Assembly: GCF_001623075.1 (NCBI RefSeq)
Contig: NZ_LMCF01000219.1
Coordinates: forward strand, 1-64,000
DNA length: 64,000 nt
Reading direction: 5' to 3'
Source: Pseudovibrio sp. Ad37
Lineage (GTDB): Bacteria; Pseudomonadota; Alphaproteobacteria; Rhizobiales; Stappiaceae
The position numbers and the translations under genes were made by a program. Below the pieces are notes generated by a model. That model did no database searches. It was not told the origin of the DNA and saw only the letters and a program-made list of their open reading frames with translations. Positions 8,260 to 17,366 of the stretch are shown one piece after another. Position 1 is the first letter of the stretch; every line of letters starts with the position of its first letter.

Positions 8260-8763
8260 ATGCTGAAGCTCGTACTTTTACCTCGGGTATTAATCATTGC
8301 CGCTATGGCAATTCTTGCAGGCTGTGCGGCAAACCCTCTTCCCCCTTCCAGCATCGGGGACATGATTGAAACCAAGTCAGCTCCTCCGACTGTCTCTCCG
8401 GCAAAAGCAACTTTTGCATTTGAGCAGCTGACCGGACTGCCTGGCAATATTGCCGACGATCTCTCTGAGGAACTGGGGAATCGCGCAGCAGCAGCGAATC
8501 TCAACCTCGTCAGACGCGTTGGTGCACCAGCAACGTACCGAGTCAAAGGATTCTTGACCGCAGCTGGCGACCAATACACCACCACTGTCTTCTATGTATT
8601 TGATATTATTGATGCAAATGGCAACCGTGTTCACCGAATTGATGGCCAGGAGCAAACTGGCGGCAACTCTGGCGACCCATGGGCGTCTGTTTCAGGCGAT
8701 GCGCTGCAAAGAATTGCGACCAGAACAATTGCTTCTTTAGAAGCATGGTTACACAGCAAGTGA
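8260..8763 (+). CDS. Putative lipoprotein, unknown function
   Basis: A 167-residue protein with a lipoprotein signal peptide: a basic start, hydrophobic core VLIIAAMAILAG and lipobox LAGC with the Cys at residue 22. The mature part (ATFAFEQLTGLPGNIADDLSEEL..., then YRVKGFLTAAGDQYTTTVFYVFDIIDANGNRVHRI) resembles small beta-rich periplasmic domains in which a pro-oxidant or peptidoglycan ligand has been proposed, but I do not recognise a named family. It has its own terminator directly after the stop. It is expected to be lipidated by Lgt (4238) and sits at an inner or outer membrane face. Confidence 0.8.
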   Translation: MLKLVLLPRVLIIAAMAILAGCAANPLPPSSIGDMIETKSAPPTVSPAKATFAFEQLTGLPGNIADDLSEELGNRAAAANLNLVRRVGAPATYRVKGFLTAAGDQYTTTVFYVFDIIDANGNRVHRIDGQEQTGGNSGDPWASVSGDALQRIATRTIASLEAWLHSK

Positions 8764-8793
8764 CCTAATAAAATCAAATAGATACACGATTAC

Positions 8794-8825
8794 GCAGCTC
8801 AGCTTTTGCAAAAAAGCTGAGCTGC
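8794..8825 (+). terminator. Strong hairpin after the lipoprotein gene
   Basis: GCAGCTCAGCTTTT and AAAAGCTGAGCTGC form a perfect 14-bp stem with a GCAA tetraloop, 30 bases after the stop at 8763. The run of T lies inside the stem rather than after it, so termination is likely but not textbook. It isolates the lipoprotein gene from prs. Confidence 0.7.
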
Positions 8826-8997
8826 TGTGCGTTCTGGCTATTGTCGGCTTAAGACGAGGTTGCTAAAAGGCGCGCAAGGCGACCTGTCAGGACGCCTTAC
8901 CAGAAGAAATCGGGTTCCACCAAGGGACGCAAATTTCCACCTCACCACCGACGAATGTCACAGGGTGAGATCAAAGCCCAAGAAGGACTTGCGGGTT

Positions 8998-9933
8998 ATG
9001 AAAATCGTCGCGGGTAACTCCAATCGCGCGCTGGCCGAGCAAATTTCAAAGTATCTTGATGTACCATTGTCGAAGTGCCAGGTTCGCCGCTTTGCAGACC
9101 AAGAAATCTACGTTGAAATCCAGGAGAACGTGCGCGGTGAGGACGTCTTTGTCATTCAGCCTACAAGCTATCCGGCAAATGACCACCTCATGGAACTGTT
9201 GATCATCATTGATGCGCTCCGCCGTTCTTCAGCACGTCGCATTACCGCAGTGGTTCCATACTTTGGCTACGCCCGTCAGGACCGTAAGTCAGCGCCTCGT
9301 ACGCCAATCTCTGCGAAACTTGTTTCCAACCTGATCACCAACGCCGGCGCAGACAGAGTTCTTACACTCGATCTGCATGCTGCGCAGATTCAGGGCTTCT
9401 TCGACATCCCAACCGACAACCTTTACGGCGCGCCGGTGATGACCCGTGACATCAAAGAGCATTATGACACAACCAACGTCATGGTTGTTTCTCCGGATGT
9501 TGGCGGTGTGGTTCGTGCGCGTGCACTAGCAAAGCGCATTGAAGCTCCTCTGTCCATCGTTGATAAGCGCCGCGACAAGCCTGGTGAATCCGAAGTCATG
9601 AACATCATCGGTGATGTGAGCGGCTACGATTGTATCCTCGTGGATGACATCGTCGATTCTGGTGGAACCCTTTGCAACGCAGCAGATGCACTTCTTGCTG
9701 CTGGTGCTAAGTCTGTCACGGCCTACATCACACATGGTGTCCTTTCAGGTGGCGCAGTGGCACGCGTTTCAGCATCCAAGCTCAAAGAACTGGTAATCAC
9801 TGATTCCATCGAGCCAACGGCTGCTGTTCAGGCTGCTCCAAACATCCGCACTATTTCTATCGCCCCACTCATGGGTGAAGCGATCAACCGCACATCGCAG
9901 GAACGCTCTGTTTCCAGCTTGTTCGATTCCTAA
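8998..9933 (+). CDS. prs: Ribose-phosphate pyrophosphokinase
   Basis: A 311-residue cytosolic enzyme that makes PRPP from ribose 5-phosphate and ATP, feeding purine, pyrimidine, histidine and tryptophan synthesis; PRPP is also the substrate of Apt (15774). Signatures include [69 protein letters not shown] and the PRPP loop [10 protein letters not shown]. The true start is the ATG at 8998 (MKIVAGNSN), giving the family's usual length; the open frame back to 8827 is 5' leader. It ends in its own terminator at 10059. Confidence 0.96.
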   Translation: MKIVAGNSNRALAEQISKYLDVPLSKCQVRRFADQEIYVEIQENVRGEDVFVIQPTSYPANDHLMELLIIIDALRRSSARRITAVVPYFGYARQDRKSAPRTPISAKLVSNLITNAGADRVLTLDLHAAQIQGFFDIPTDNLYGAPVMTRDIKEHYDTTNVMVVSPDVGGVVRARALAKRIEAPLSIVDKRRDKPGESEVMNIIGDVSGYDCILVDDIVDSGGTLCNAADALLAAGAKSVTAYITHGVLSGGAVARVSASKLKELVITDSIEPTAAVQAAPNIRTISIAPLMGEAINRTSQERSVSSLFDS

Positions 9934-9940
9934 TTCGCTT

Positions 9941-10045
9941 TAGAGCGCGTTCCGTTTGATTGGTTTCAATCAAACGACAAGAATTCGCTCCAACAAAGGT
10001 GTTAGAGTACGATGCGTGAATGCAAATGAACGCGACGAGCTCTAA
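9941..10045. repeat. Family A dispersed repeat, copy 2 (best copy)
   Basis: TTAGAGCGCGTTCCGTTTGATTG at the left and GACGAGCTCTAA at the right, with complementary ends TTAGAGC/GCTCTAA and an internal perfect 9-bp hairpin GTTTGATTG-GTTT-CAATCAAAC. It lies between the prs stop and the prs terminator, so it is transcribed as part of the prs 3' UTR. No transposase frame; it looks like a miniature, non-autonomous palindromic element. Confidence 0.88.
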
Positions 10046-10058
10046 TCACAAGCTTTGA

Positions 10059-10085
10059 GAAACCGGGGTACGCCTCGGTTTTTCT
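10059..10085 (+). terminator. Intrinsic terminator after prs
   Basis: GAAACCGGGG, TACG loop, CCTCGGTTTTTC: stem with one G-T pair and a T-run. It follows the family A repeat and ends the prs transcript. The remaining gap to rplY (10086-10249) must contain the rplY promoter; I do not see a convincing -35/-10 pair. Confidence 0.75.
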
Positions 10086-10249
10086 TATTGTAGGCTCGGC
10101 AGTTGCCCTTGCTCTTTCTGGGAGTATCGGGTATACGAGCCGCGTACGTCGACACCCTTGGAGGAGGCGTGCGGAGTTGGCCGTAGTTGAGCGCAGAAAT
10201 CTGTCGCTCCCGCGGCCTTACTTTTATAATCAAACTAGGAGATTCCACC

Positions 10250-10864
10250 ATGGCAAACAGCTATGAGCTGAAAGCACAGGTGCGTGAACGGGCCGGCAAG
10301 GGGGCCGCTCGTGCAGCTCGTCGTGAAGGTCTTGTACCAGCAGTAATCTACGGCGACAAAAAAGAAGCAGTGTCTATCAGCCTGCCAATTAAAGAAGCAA
10401 CCATGACCCTGCATAAGGGCGGTTTCCTGTCTCACGTCGGCACAATCGACCTGAACGGCGAAAAGACTTCTGTAATTGCAAAAGACTTCCAGCTGCATCC
10501 AGTAAAAGATACTCTGATGCACGTTGACTTCCTGCGTGTTTCTGCAAACGCTACTCTGGCCGTTGAAATCCCAGTGAAGTTCCTCAACGAAGAAACTTCC
10601 CCAGGTCTGAAACGCGGTGGTGTTATCAACGTTGTACGTCACACCGTTGAAATGACTGTTCCAGCGAACGCTATCCCAGAAGCTCTCGAAATCGATCTTG
10701 GTGAAGCTGACCTCGGTTCTTCTCAGCATATCTCTGCTGTTAAGCTCCCAGCTGGTTGTGCTCCGACCATTACAGACCGCGACTTCACAATCTCCACGAT
10801 TGTTGCACCAGCAGGTCTGAAAGAAGAAGACGACGCTTCTGAAGAAGGTGAAGGCGAAGAGTAA
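10250..10864 (+). CDS. rplY: 50S ribosomal protein L25 (Ctc form)
   Basis: A 204-residue long-form L25: N-terminal 5S rRNA-binding domain (ELKAQVRERAGKGAARAARR..., residues 4-90) and a C-terminal TL5/CTC beta domain (about 95-185), then an acidic tail rich in Glu. Motifs VPAVIYG and FQLHPVKDTLMHVDF are standard. The ATG at 10250 follows CTAGGAGATTCCACC; the frame extends upstream to 10187 without a site. It is followed after 29 bases by pth, the common alphaproteobacterial rplY-pth-ychF order, so the three are probably cotranscribed. Confidence 0.95.
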   Translation: MANSYELKAQVRERAGKGAARAARREGLVPAVIYGDKKEAVSISLPIKEATMTLHKGGFLSHVGTIDLNGEKTSVIAKDFQLHPVKDTLMHVDFLRVSANATLAVEIPVKFLNEETSPGLKRGGVINVVRHTVEMTVPANAIPEALEIDLGEADLGSSQHISAVKLPAGCAPTITDRDFTISTIVAPAGLKEEDDASEEGEGEE

Positions 10865-10893
10865 TTCTCTAACTAGGGCTTGGGACAATACCT

Positions 10894-11658
10894 ATGAAGC
10901 TGTTAGTCGGCCTCGGTAATCCAGGCCCTAAATACGAGAGTAATCGTCACAATATCGGGTTCATGGCGGCAGATGAAATTCATCGCCGCCATAGCTCATT
11001 CAGCCCGTGGCGGGCTCGCTTTCAGGCTCAGGTTTCTGAAGGCACTTTAGCAGGTGAAAAAGTCCTGCTGATGAAGCCAATGACCTACATGAACGAATCC
11101 GGTCGTTCCGTAGGTGAAGCACTCCGTTTCTACAAGCTCACCCCACAAGATGTTGTCGTGCTCTATGACGAGCTGGACCTGCCTCCTGCGAAGTTCCGCA
11201 TGAAGAATGGCGGCGGTCACGGGGGCCACAATGGCCTGCGCTCCATCACAGCACACATCACGGATGCCTATCGCCGTGTACGCCTTGGTATTGGCCATCC
11301 CGGCCATAAAGACCGCGTACATCAATGGGTCCTGGGTGATTTTGCAAAAGCGGATCAGGAGTGGCTTGAGCCTCTTCTGGAGGCAGTTGCAGACAACGCT
11401 CCTTTGCTTGCACAACATCAAGACAACCAGTTCGCCAACAAGGTGACACTGGCAACACGCCCGGAAGGCTCTGGTAAACCTTACAAAAAGGACAGCTCAC
11501 GCGAGGCTATTGTTAAAAAGAAGCAGGACCCTGCCAAGCCGGAACCAGAAAAAAAGCCAGCCACAAAAGCAACGGGCTATCAGGACAAAGAAGCTAACAA
11601 AAAAGGGCCGCTCGCGTCAGCGCTTGAGCAGCTGTTTGGATCGAAAGGACAAGAATAA
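10894..11658 (+). CDS. pth: Peptidyl-tRNA hydrolase
   Basis: A 254-residue enzyme that recycles peptidyl-tRNAs. The N-terminal [18 protein letters not shown] holds the conserved Asn and catalytic His; [38 protein letters not shown] and [23 protein letters not shown] are typical. The core ends near residue 190; a Lys/Pro-rich, charged extension of about 60 residues follows ([18 protein letters not shown]), ending in [12 protein letters not shown]. Such tails occur in alphaproteobacterial Pth and may aid RNA binding (inference). The stop TAA abuts the ychF start directly (11658/11659). Confidence 0.95.
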   Translation: MKLLVGLGNPGPKYESNRHNIGFMAADEIHRRHSSFSPWRARFQAQVSEGTLAGEKVLLMKPMTYMNESGRSVGEALRFYKLTPQDVVVLYDELDLPPAKFRMKNGGGHGGHNGLRSITAHITDAYRRVRLGIGHPGHKDRVHQWVLGDFAKADQEWLEPLLEAVADNAPLLAQHQDNQFANKVTLATRPEGSGKPYKKDSSREAIVKKKQDPAKPEPEKKPATKATGYQDKEANKKGPLASALEQLFGSKGQE

Positions 11659-12759
11659 ATGGGTTTTCAGTGCGGCATCGTCGGCTTGCCTAACGTTGGT
11701 AAGTCTACCCTCTTCAACGCTCTGACGAAGACAGCAGCGGCGCAGGCAGCAAACTATCCGTTCTGCACCATTGAGCCAAACACTGGTGATGTTGCTGTGC
11801 CAGATCCACGCCAGTCCAAGATTGCAGCGATCGCTGGTTCCAAAGAGATTATCCCGACCCGCCTGACTTTCGTAGACATTGCAGGCCTCGTGCGCGGTGC
11901 GTCCAAAGGGGAAGGCCTAGGCAACCAGTTCCTCGCTAACATCCGCGAAGTAGACGCAATCGCACACGTTCTGCGCTGCTTCGAAGACGACGACATCACG
12001 CACGTTGATGGCAAGATCGATCCAATCGCTGACGCAGAAACAGTCGAAACCGAACTGATGGTTTCTGACATGGAAAGCCTCGAAAAGCGTATTGCGCCGC
12101 TTGCCAAAAAAGCGAAGTCTGGCGACAAAGACGCCAAGATGGCTCTTCCGATCATGGAACAGGCCTTGGCAATTCTTCAGGATGGTAAGCCAGTGCGCGC
12201 ACTTGGCCTCACCGATCCGGAAGACGTCAAACAGCTCGAAATGCTGAACCTGCTGACATCCAAGCCAGTTCTTTACGTGTGTAACGTGGAAGAAGAATCA
12301 GCAGACAAAGGCAACAGCCTGTCCGCTAAGGTTCAGGCTATGGCAGAAGAGCAAGGCGCAGCCTCCGTTGTCATCTCAGCCGCGATTGAAGCTGAAATTG
12401 CACAGCTGGAAGACGAAGAGCAGCGTGAATACATGGCTGACATGGGCTTGGAAGAGCCAGGCCTCGACCGTTTGATCCGCGCAGGCTACGACCTGCTGCA
12501 CCTGATCACCTACTTCACAGCTGGCCCGAAAGAAACACGCGCCTGGACCGTATCAAGAGGCACCAAAGCCCCTCAGGCTGCTGGCGTCATCCATACGGAC
12601 TTTGAACGCGGCTTCATTCGCGCACAAACCATCGCTTACAACGACTACGTTGAGCTTGGCGGCGAAAACCCAGCTAAAGAAGCAGGCAAAGCACGCGACG
12701 AAGGCAAGGAATACATCGTTCAGGATGGCGATGTGCTGCTCTTCAAGTTCAATACATAA
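11659..12759 (+). CDS. ychF: Redox/translation-associated GTPase/ATPase YchF
   Basis: A 366-residue Obg-like P-loop NTPase. G1 is GLPNVGKSTLFNALT (residues 8-22), G3 is DIAGLVRGASKGEGLGNQFL, the G4 segment is LYVCNVEE, and the C-terminal TGS domain begins near ITYFTAGPKETRAWTVS. YchF binds ribosomes and prefers ATP in studied bacteria. Length is standard (363-367). It starts immediately after pth and ends at a strong terminator at 12788. Confidence 0.95.
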   Translation: MGFQCGIVGLPNVGKSTLFNALTKTAAAQAANYPFCTIEPNTGDVAVPDPRQSKIAAIAGSKEIIPTRLTFVDIAGLVRGASKGEGLGNQFLANIREVDAIAHVLRCFEDDDITHVDGKIDPIADAETVETELMVSDMESLEKRIAPLAKKAKSGDKDAKMALPIMEQALAILQDGKPVRALGLTDPEDVKQLEMLNLLTSKPVLYVCNVEEESADKGNSLSAKVQAMAEEQGAASVVISAAIEAEIAQLEDEEQREYMADMGLEEPGLDRLIRAGYDLLHLITYFTAGPKETRAWTVSRGTKAPQAAGVIHTDFERGFIRAQTIAYNDYVELGGENPAKEAGKARDEGKEYIVQDGDVLLFKFNT

Positions 12760-12787
12760 AAGTCTATGGCACGATTGCTATAAAACA

Positions 12788-12815
12788 AAAGGCGCTCAAT
12801 CGAGCGCCTTTTTTA
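12788..12815. terminator. Bidirectional terminator between ychF and the DeoR-type gene
   Basis: GGCGCTC-AATC-GAGCGCC with A-rich sequence on the left and TTTTTTATT on the right. It ends the rplY-pth-ychF transcript and, read in reverse, also serves the convergent minus-strand regulator ending at 12839. Confidence 0.85.
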
Positions 12816-12838
12816 TTGAAAAATCAATGAGATAAAAA

Positions 12839-13648
12839 TTAAATATCCAACAAAACAATCTCACTGGAAGCTTCTGCCTCCACATCAGCCACGTGGACTT
12901 CTTTCACGCCTTGCACGATCAGCTTGTCAAGAATACTTGGCTCAACGCCGCTATCCACGATCAGCATATCTGCTTGAGCGCATGAATTGGCAATAAACCG
13001 GCTCGGAACGCCAATCTTGCTGGAGTTACACAGCACCATAGTTCGCTTGCAAGACGCCATGACAGCCCGCGCAAACTTGGCTTCCTCTTCCACGTAGTAC
13101 ATGAGATCCCCCTCGGTGGACAAACCGACAGGACAAATGATCCCCCAGTCCGCCTCAAGGCTCTCAACCGTACCCAGAGCAATCGGCCCCAAAGCCCCCT
13201 GCCCGTCGGTATAGAGATTGCCGCCAATCACATGGATGTCTGCAGCCGTCTCAGCCCCAATCATCATTGAGGCGACCGCATACGAATTGGTCGAAACCTT
13301 TATCTGCGGCACCTGAGCAAGATGCTGCGCCAGGATTGTCATTGTGCTTCCGGACTCAACAACCACATGGTCACCAGTCTTAAAGAATGAAGTTGCCAGC
13401 CGGCCAATCGCATATTTCTCGATGTAATGACTGCGAAGCCTTACCCGATATGCATCTTGGTCTCGTGGCATGAGGAAGCAAATAGAATTGTCGAAGAGTT
13501 CAAATTCCTCACGATCCGACAGCACCTTCGCCAGACTGGAGAGCTCTTCAAAATCCATTCCTAAAATATCTGCCGCAGCAGTCAATGAAATACGCCTGTG
13601 GCGCTTAACCAGATTGGCAAGAACGTCCACCATTAAGTCATTAATCAT
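12839..13648 (-). CDS. DeoR-type transcriptional regulator 1
   Basis: A 269-residue protein. The C-terminal two thirds match the DeoR sensor (DeoRC) domain, which binds phosphosugars in characterised members: KYAIGRLATSFFKTGDHVVVESGSTM, VSTNSYAVASMM, DIHVIGGNLYTDGQGALGP, and VLCNSSKIGVPSRFI. The N-terminal 70 residues carry a helix-turn-helix-like part (RRISLTAAADILGMDFEEL) that departs from the usual DeoR pattern RxxxIxxxL. The usual D in the DSSK motif is N here (NSSK), so ligand contact may differ. A paralogue lies upstream at 13724. No sugar operon adjoins, so the targets are distant or unknown. Confidence 0.75.
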   Translation of the reverse strand: MINDLMVDVLANLVKRHRRISLTAAADILGMDFEELSSLAKVLSDREEFELFDNSICFLMPRDQDAYRVRLRSHYIEKYAIGRLATSFFKTGDHVVVESGSTMTILAQHLAQVPQIKVSTNSYAVASMMIGAETAADIHVIGGNLYTDGQGALGPIALGTVESLEADWGIICPVGLSTEGDLMYYVEEEAKFARAVMASCKRTMVLCNSSKIGVPSRFIANSCAQADMLIVDSGVEPSILDKLIVQGVKEVHVADVEAEASSEIVLLDI

Positions 13649-13723
13649 CTAAATTGGCCTAGATCCAAGATACTATTCCGGCAGTAAACAGACACAATTT
13701 TCATCAAAAGGGTTTAAAATTTA

Positions 13724-14518
13724 TCAACTATTCAGAAGAATGAAATCTTCGCTGTCAGCGTCCTCGGAAATCGCATGAAAAACGCGCGCTTTTCTAAAAT
13801 GATGATCGACTTCAGCAAAGCCCAATTCCCCATTATTATCAGTAATAAAGACGTCAACACCTTGCATTGTTTGCGCGGTATAGCGGCTGGGAACGCCCAA
13901 CTTGGAACTGTCACTCAACATCATGGTCTTCTTCGCACTACGCTGCATAAGTAAGCTGGTTTCAGCATCAACCTTGTGGAAGTAGCAGGCCCCTTTTTGG
14001 ATACACATGCTCGTTGGGCTCAAGATGGTCCAATCCACCTTCAGGTCACGAATACGCGCCTGCGTCTCCTCACCATGAAGCGCAGTGGTATGCACTTCCA
14101 ACCTGCCGCCAATCAACTCAACGTTACACGTACGACTGTGCCGGACAAGGCTTTCCGCAATCAGCGGACTCGTCGTCGTGATGGAGAGATTTTTCTTCTC
14201 TTTCAGATGATTGGCAAAAAGGGAAAGCGTACTACCCGCCTCAATCAGCAAACGCTCACCATCCTTAATCAGGCTGGCAGCAAGTTTGCCAATGGCATTC
14301 TTCTCGGCAAACCGAGAATGCATGCGCACGCTGATATCACTCTCTGCAATGGCCTCATTCGAAACCAGGGAGCTGCCTCGCACACGCATGATACTGTTGT
14401 TTTCCAAGCCATCAACGGCATACAGGATCTCATCGACAGAGCAATCCAGTACAGTGGCCAGTAAGGAGAGCCGTATCGTTCTATAGCGTCGCACCAATTC
14501 GATTATGCGGACGATCAC
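13724..14518 (-). CDS. DeoR-type transcriptional regulator 2 (paralogue)
   Basis: A 264-residue paralogue of the protein at 12839, same layout: N-terminal HTH (VRRYRTIRLSLLATVLDCSVDEIL), then the DeoRC sensor (KNAIGKLAASLIKDGERLLIEAGSTLSLFANHL, VELIGGRLEVHTTALHGEE, MLSDSSKLGVPSRY). Here the DSSK motif is intact. Both end with a similar ...SEDFILL/SSEIVLL tail, supporting a tandem duplication. GTG start at 14518, with GAGG eight bases before. The order is 2 then 1 on the minus strand, 75 bases apart, likely one transcript. The target is unknown; hetero-oligomers are possible but not shown. Confidence 0.72.
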   Translation of the reverse strand: MIVRIIELVRRYRTIRLSLLATVLDCSVDEILYAVDGLENNSIMRVRGSSLVSNEAIAESDISVRMHSRFAEKNAIGKLAASLIKDGERLLIEAGSTLSLFANHLKEKKNLSITTTSPLIAESLVRHSRTCNVELIGGRLEVHTTALHGEETQARIRDLKVDWTILSPTSMCIQKGACYFHKVDAETSLLMQRSAKKTMMLSDSSKLGVPSRYTAQTMQGVDVFITDNNGELGFAEVDHHFRKARVFHAISEDADSEDFILLNS

Positions 14519-14587
14519 AACACAACCCTCATATACAATTTTATTTAATCTTTCATAAAATTAATCAAAGACTGCTTGAATGTAAAG

Positions 14588-15082
14588 CTAAGATCGATTG
14601 CCGGTGATGTCGCGGCCAAAAATCACCTCGTCACGCAGCAGTATGCCGTGCAAGCCTGTGACTGGTATTTCTGGCTTTAACTTACGTTCCTCATCAATGA
14701 CACCCTGCACCACTTTTTCTAAGCGGAAGCCGCGTCTTTGATAAAACCGAAATGCATCCAGATTGTCGTTAGAGGTCCGCACCATAATCCGGCCAAGGCC
14801 TTCCTGCCGCGCAGCATCAACGGAAGCATCCAGCAGAAGCGTACCAACACCGCCCCATCGCTGCAGCGAATCCAGCGTGAGGATCTCCCACTCCTGCTCC
14901 CGCTTGATCAGCGTAATCATCCCCACAAGACGCCCTTCATCCAGAGCGAGATACCCAGGCAGCCGTGAGGCGTCCACCATTTCACCATCAAGCAATTGCT
15001 CAGGACTGGTCCACCGGTTGACGAGCAGCTCAACAACCTGCTCTCGATCTTCTGGTTCAATAGCTCTTACTTGGATTGACAC
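14588..15082 (-). CDS. GNAT-family N-acetyltransferase
   Basis: A 164-residue acetyl-CoA-dependent acetyltransferase. The GNAT core is visible: LVGMITLIKREQEWEILTLDSLQRWGGVGTLLLDAS, with the Q/RxxGxG/A-type loop (QRWGGVGTLL) that binds acetyl-CoA, then VRTSNDNLDAFRFYQRRGFRLEKV. It starts at GTG (15082), supported by AGGAG eight bases upstream. Substrate unknown. It lies 11 bases downstream of the bluB stop and likely shares the apt-bluB transcript. Confidence 0.82.
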   Translation of the reverse strand: MSIQVRAIEPEDREQVVELLVNRWTSPEQLLDGEMVDASRLPGYLALDEGRLVGMITLIKREQEWEILTLDSLQRWGGVGTLLLDASVDAARQEGLGRIMVRTSNDNLDAFRFYQRRGFRLEKVVQGVIDEERKLKPEIPVTGLHGILLRDEVIFGRDITGNRS

Positions 15083-15093
15083 GAAGAAGACTC

Positions 15094-15777
15094 CTATTTG
15101 GCTTCTGGCCTGACTAGATCAATATCTTTTAACATTCGCAATTCAGTGGCAGTACGTGCCTGCCAGCCAGTGCGCTGCAGTTCGGGGACTTCGTTGTTCT
15201 CACAGGGATAACCTATGCAAAGATAGGCAACAAATTTCCAGTTTTCAGGAACACCAAACAACTGCCCGATACTATCAGGGTTGAGAATAGAGACCCAACC
15301 GACGCCAATGCCTTTTGCTCTAGCAGCTAGCCAGAGGCAATTAATTGCGCTAACACAAGAATAAGCCAGCGTCTCTGGCATAGTCTGCCGTCCGAGCCCG
15401 CCTCCCTGTGTTGGATCAAGATCACAAAATACAGCAAATTGCAGCGGAGCATCGGTCAAGCCTTGCAGCTTGAGCTTGGTATAGCTCTCCGCCCGCTCCC
15501 CTTTATAGCCCTTAAGAGCTTCAGAATTTGCCTGTTGGAAATTGAGATAAACAGCCTCTCTGTTCGCAGGCTGACTCATCTCTATAAAGCGCCAAGGCTG
15601 ACTGTTGCCGACGCTCGGGGAAAGATCAGTTAATCGCAAAAGCTCATCAACGGTTTCGCGATCAATAATATCCTGCTTAAAATGGCGCACATCCCGGCGC
15701 CATTTCAAAAGCAATTCAAAATCGTGGTTGAAGGCCGCAGAAAACTGCGGACCATTCTCTACAAAGGCGTCATTCAA
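15094..15777 (-). CDS. bluB: 5,6-dimethylbenzimidazole synthase
   Basis: A 227-residue flavin-destructase-type enzyme (nitroreductase fold) that converts FMNH2 and oxygen into the lower ligand of cobalamin. Signatures are [57 protein letters not shown] and YLCIGYPCE. No ATG is available early enough; the TTG at 15777 overlaps the apt stop in a TTGA arrangement, with GGAG 11 bases upstream, and gives the length usual for BluB. So it is probably translationally coupled to apt. No other cobalamin genes or cobalamin riboswitch are nearby. Confidence 0.87.
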   Translation of the reverse strand: MNDAFVENGPQFSAAFNHDFELLLKWRRDVRHFKQDIIDRETVDELLRLTDLSPSVGNSQPWRFIEMSQPANREAVYLNFQQANSEALKGYKGERAESYTKLKLQGLTDAPLQFAVFCDLDPTQGGGLGRQTMPETLAYSCVSAINCLWLAARAKGIGVGWVSILNPDSIGQLFGVPENWKFVAYLCIGYPCENNEVPELQRTGWQARTATELRMLKDIDLVRPEAK

Positions 15778-16334
15778 TGACCGGGAAACTCCACCAATGT
15801 CCTGACAGGAATATCGAGTGCTTCCAGTTTTGCACGTCCTTGCAGTTCTGGCAAATCGACAATGAAGCACGCAGCCACGATGTCGGCTCCAGCGCTTCTC
15901 AGAAGCTTCACAGCAGCTTCTGCGGTCCCACCAGTCGCAATCAGATCATCAACCAGAATAACCTTCTCACCGGGCTTTACAGCATCACAGTGGATCTCAA
16001 TGGTATCGGTACCATACTCCAGCTCATATTCCTGCTCAATGGTCTTAAACGGCAGCTTACCCTTCTTACGCACTGGCAAGAAACCGGCGGAGAGCTGGTG
16101 AGCCACAGCACCACCAAGAATAAAGCCACGCGCCTCGATACCAGCAACCTGCTCAATCTTGGAGCCAGCCCAAGGCTGTACCAGTGCATCAACCGCACGG
16201 CGGAAGGCGCGAGGATCACTCAGCAGTGTTGTGATATCGCGAAACAGAATACCTTCCTTTGGATAGTCTGGAATGGTCCGAATGGACGCAATCAGCTCCT
16301 CTGAGATACTGTTAGTTATGTCAGTCATGGTCAT
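15774..16334 (-). CDS. apt: Adenine phosphoribosyltransferase
   Basis: A 186-residue purine-salvage enzyme converting adenine and PRPP to AMP. Motifs: [50 protein letters not shown], and the PRPP-binding loop [17 protein letters not shown]. Two starts (16334 and 16328) are possible. Its neighbour mtnP produces adenine from methylthioadenosine, so mtnP-apt make a functional pair for adenine recovery from polyamine/SAM metabolism. The 3' end overlaps bluB. Confidence 0.94.
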   Translation of the reverse strand: MTMTDITNSISEELIASIRTIPDYPKEGILFRDITTLLSDPRAFRRAVDALVQPWAGSKIEQVAGIEARGFILGGAVAHQLSAGFLPVRKKGKLPFKTIEQEYELEYGTDTIEIHCDAVKPGEKVILVDDLIATGGTAEAAVKLLRSAGADIVAACFIVDLPELQGRAKLEALDIPVRTLVEFPGH

Positions 16335-16405
16335 TTCCGCGTTTGAATTGCATAGTTTTTTGTCAGAAGCCCTTCAATAAGAGCCCATAAACGATCTGTG
16401 CTTGA

Positions 16406-17278
16406 TTATTTGCGAAGCACGCGCCCTGCAACGGCATCAAGCTTTGCAAGCAGTGCCGGGTCTCTTTTGTCCTCAGCAGTCATAATCGCAAAATCAAGTG
16501 CCGTATTGGAACCAACTGGGCACTGCTGGTGCTCTCTCGGCAGTTTCCGGGCAACAGCTAGAACAAGCTTCTGAGCACTTTCCACGTTCTCGTGTAGAAC
16601 CTTGATGATCGCGTTGATATCTACGTTTCCGTGGTCGGCATGCCAACTATCGTAATCCGTTACCATCGCCACAGTTGAATAACTGATTTCCGCTTCCCGG
16701 GCCAGCTTGCCTTCTGGCATGTTCGTCATGCCAATAACGTCACAGCCCCAGGAGCGGTAGAGATGGCTTTCTGCCTTGGAAGAAAACTGAGGCCCTTCCA
16801 TAGCCAAATAAGTACCGCCACGGCTATACGCAAGGCCCTCTTCTTGACAGGCACTTTCAACAACATCCACCAGCAATGGCGAAATTGGGTCAGCAACAGA
16901 GACATGCGCCACGCAGCCTGTTCCAAAGAAGCTCTTTTCGCGCGCAAAAGTACGATCAATGAACTGATCAACAAGAACGAAAGTTCCCGGTGCATATTCC
17001 TCTTTCAAGGACCCGCAGGCGCTGACGGAAATCAGATCTGTGACACCAGCCCGCTTAAGCACGTCAATATTTGCGCGATAGTTGATCTCAGTTGGAGAGT
17101 GCACATGTCCGCGGCCATGACGAGGCAGAAAAACAACTTTCAGGCCACCAATCTCACCAATACAAACATCGTCACTTGGCTCACCCCACGGGCTTTTGAT
17201 CCGTTCCCATCGGGCATTTTCAAAACCAGGGATATTGTAGAGGCCAGAACCTCCGATAATGCCCAGAACCGCCTGCAT
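16406..17278 (-). CDS. mtnP: S-methyl-5'-thioadenosine phosphorylase
   Basis: A 290-residue phosphorylase of the PNP/MTAP family that splits methylthioadenosine into adenine and methylthioribose-1-phosphate. Motifs: LGIIGGSGLYNIPGFENARW, VVFLPRHGRGHVHSPTEINYRANI, CGSLKEEYAPGTFVLVDQFID, MEGPQFSSKAES, VIGMTNMPEGKLAREAEISY and ATDYD-like VTDYDSWH. Length is typical. ATG at 17278. It is the first gene of the mtnP-apt-bluB group, downstream of the petABC operon and separated from it by a terminator. Confidence 0.94.
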   Translation of the reverse strand: MQAVLGIIGGSGLYNIPGFENARWERIKSPWGEPSDDVCIGEIGGLKVVFLPRHGRGHVHSPTEINYRANIDVLKRAGVTDLISVSACGSLKEEYAPGTFVLVDQFIDRTFAREKSFFGTGCVAHVSVADPISPLLVDVVESACQEEGLAYSRGGTYLAMEGPQFSSKAESHLYRSWGCDVIGMTNMPEGKLAREAEISYSTVAMVTDYDSWHADHGNVDINAIIKVLHENVESAQKLVLAVARKLPREHQQCPVGSNTALDFAIMTAEDKRDPALLAKLDAVAGRVLRK

Positions 17279-17366
17279 ATCGCTCTCTCCGCTTTGCCAG
17301 TTTCAGTGCAACCTTACCTGATTCACTGATGGGAAGTTGGCGGTACATCAAATCCAGCCCGCAACC

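Noticed and set aside
15094-17278. Cobalamin riboswitch near bluB
   Set aside because: No B12-box-like segment was found upstream of the mtnP-apt-bluB group.
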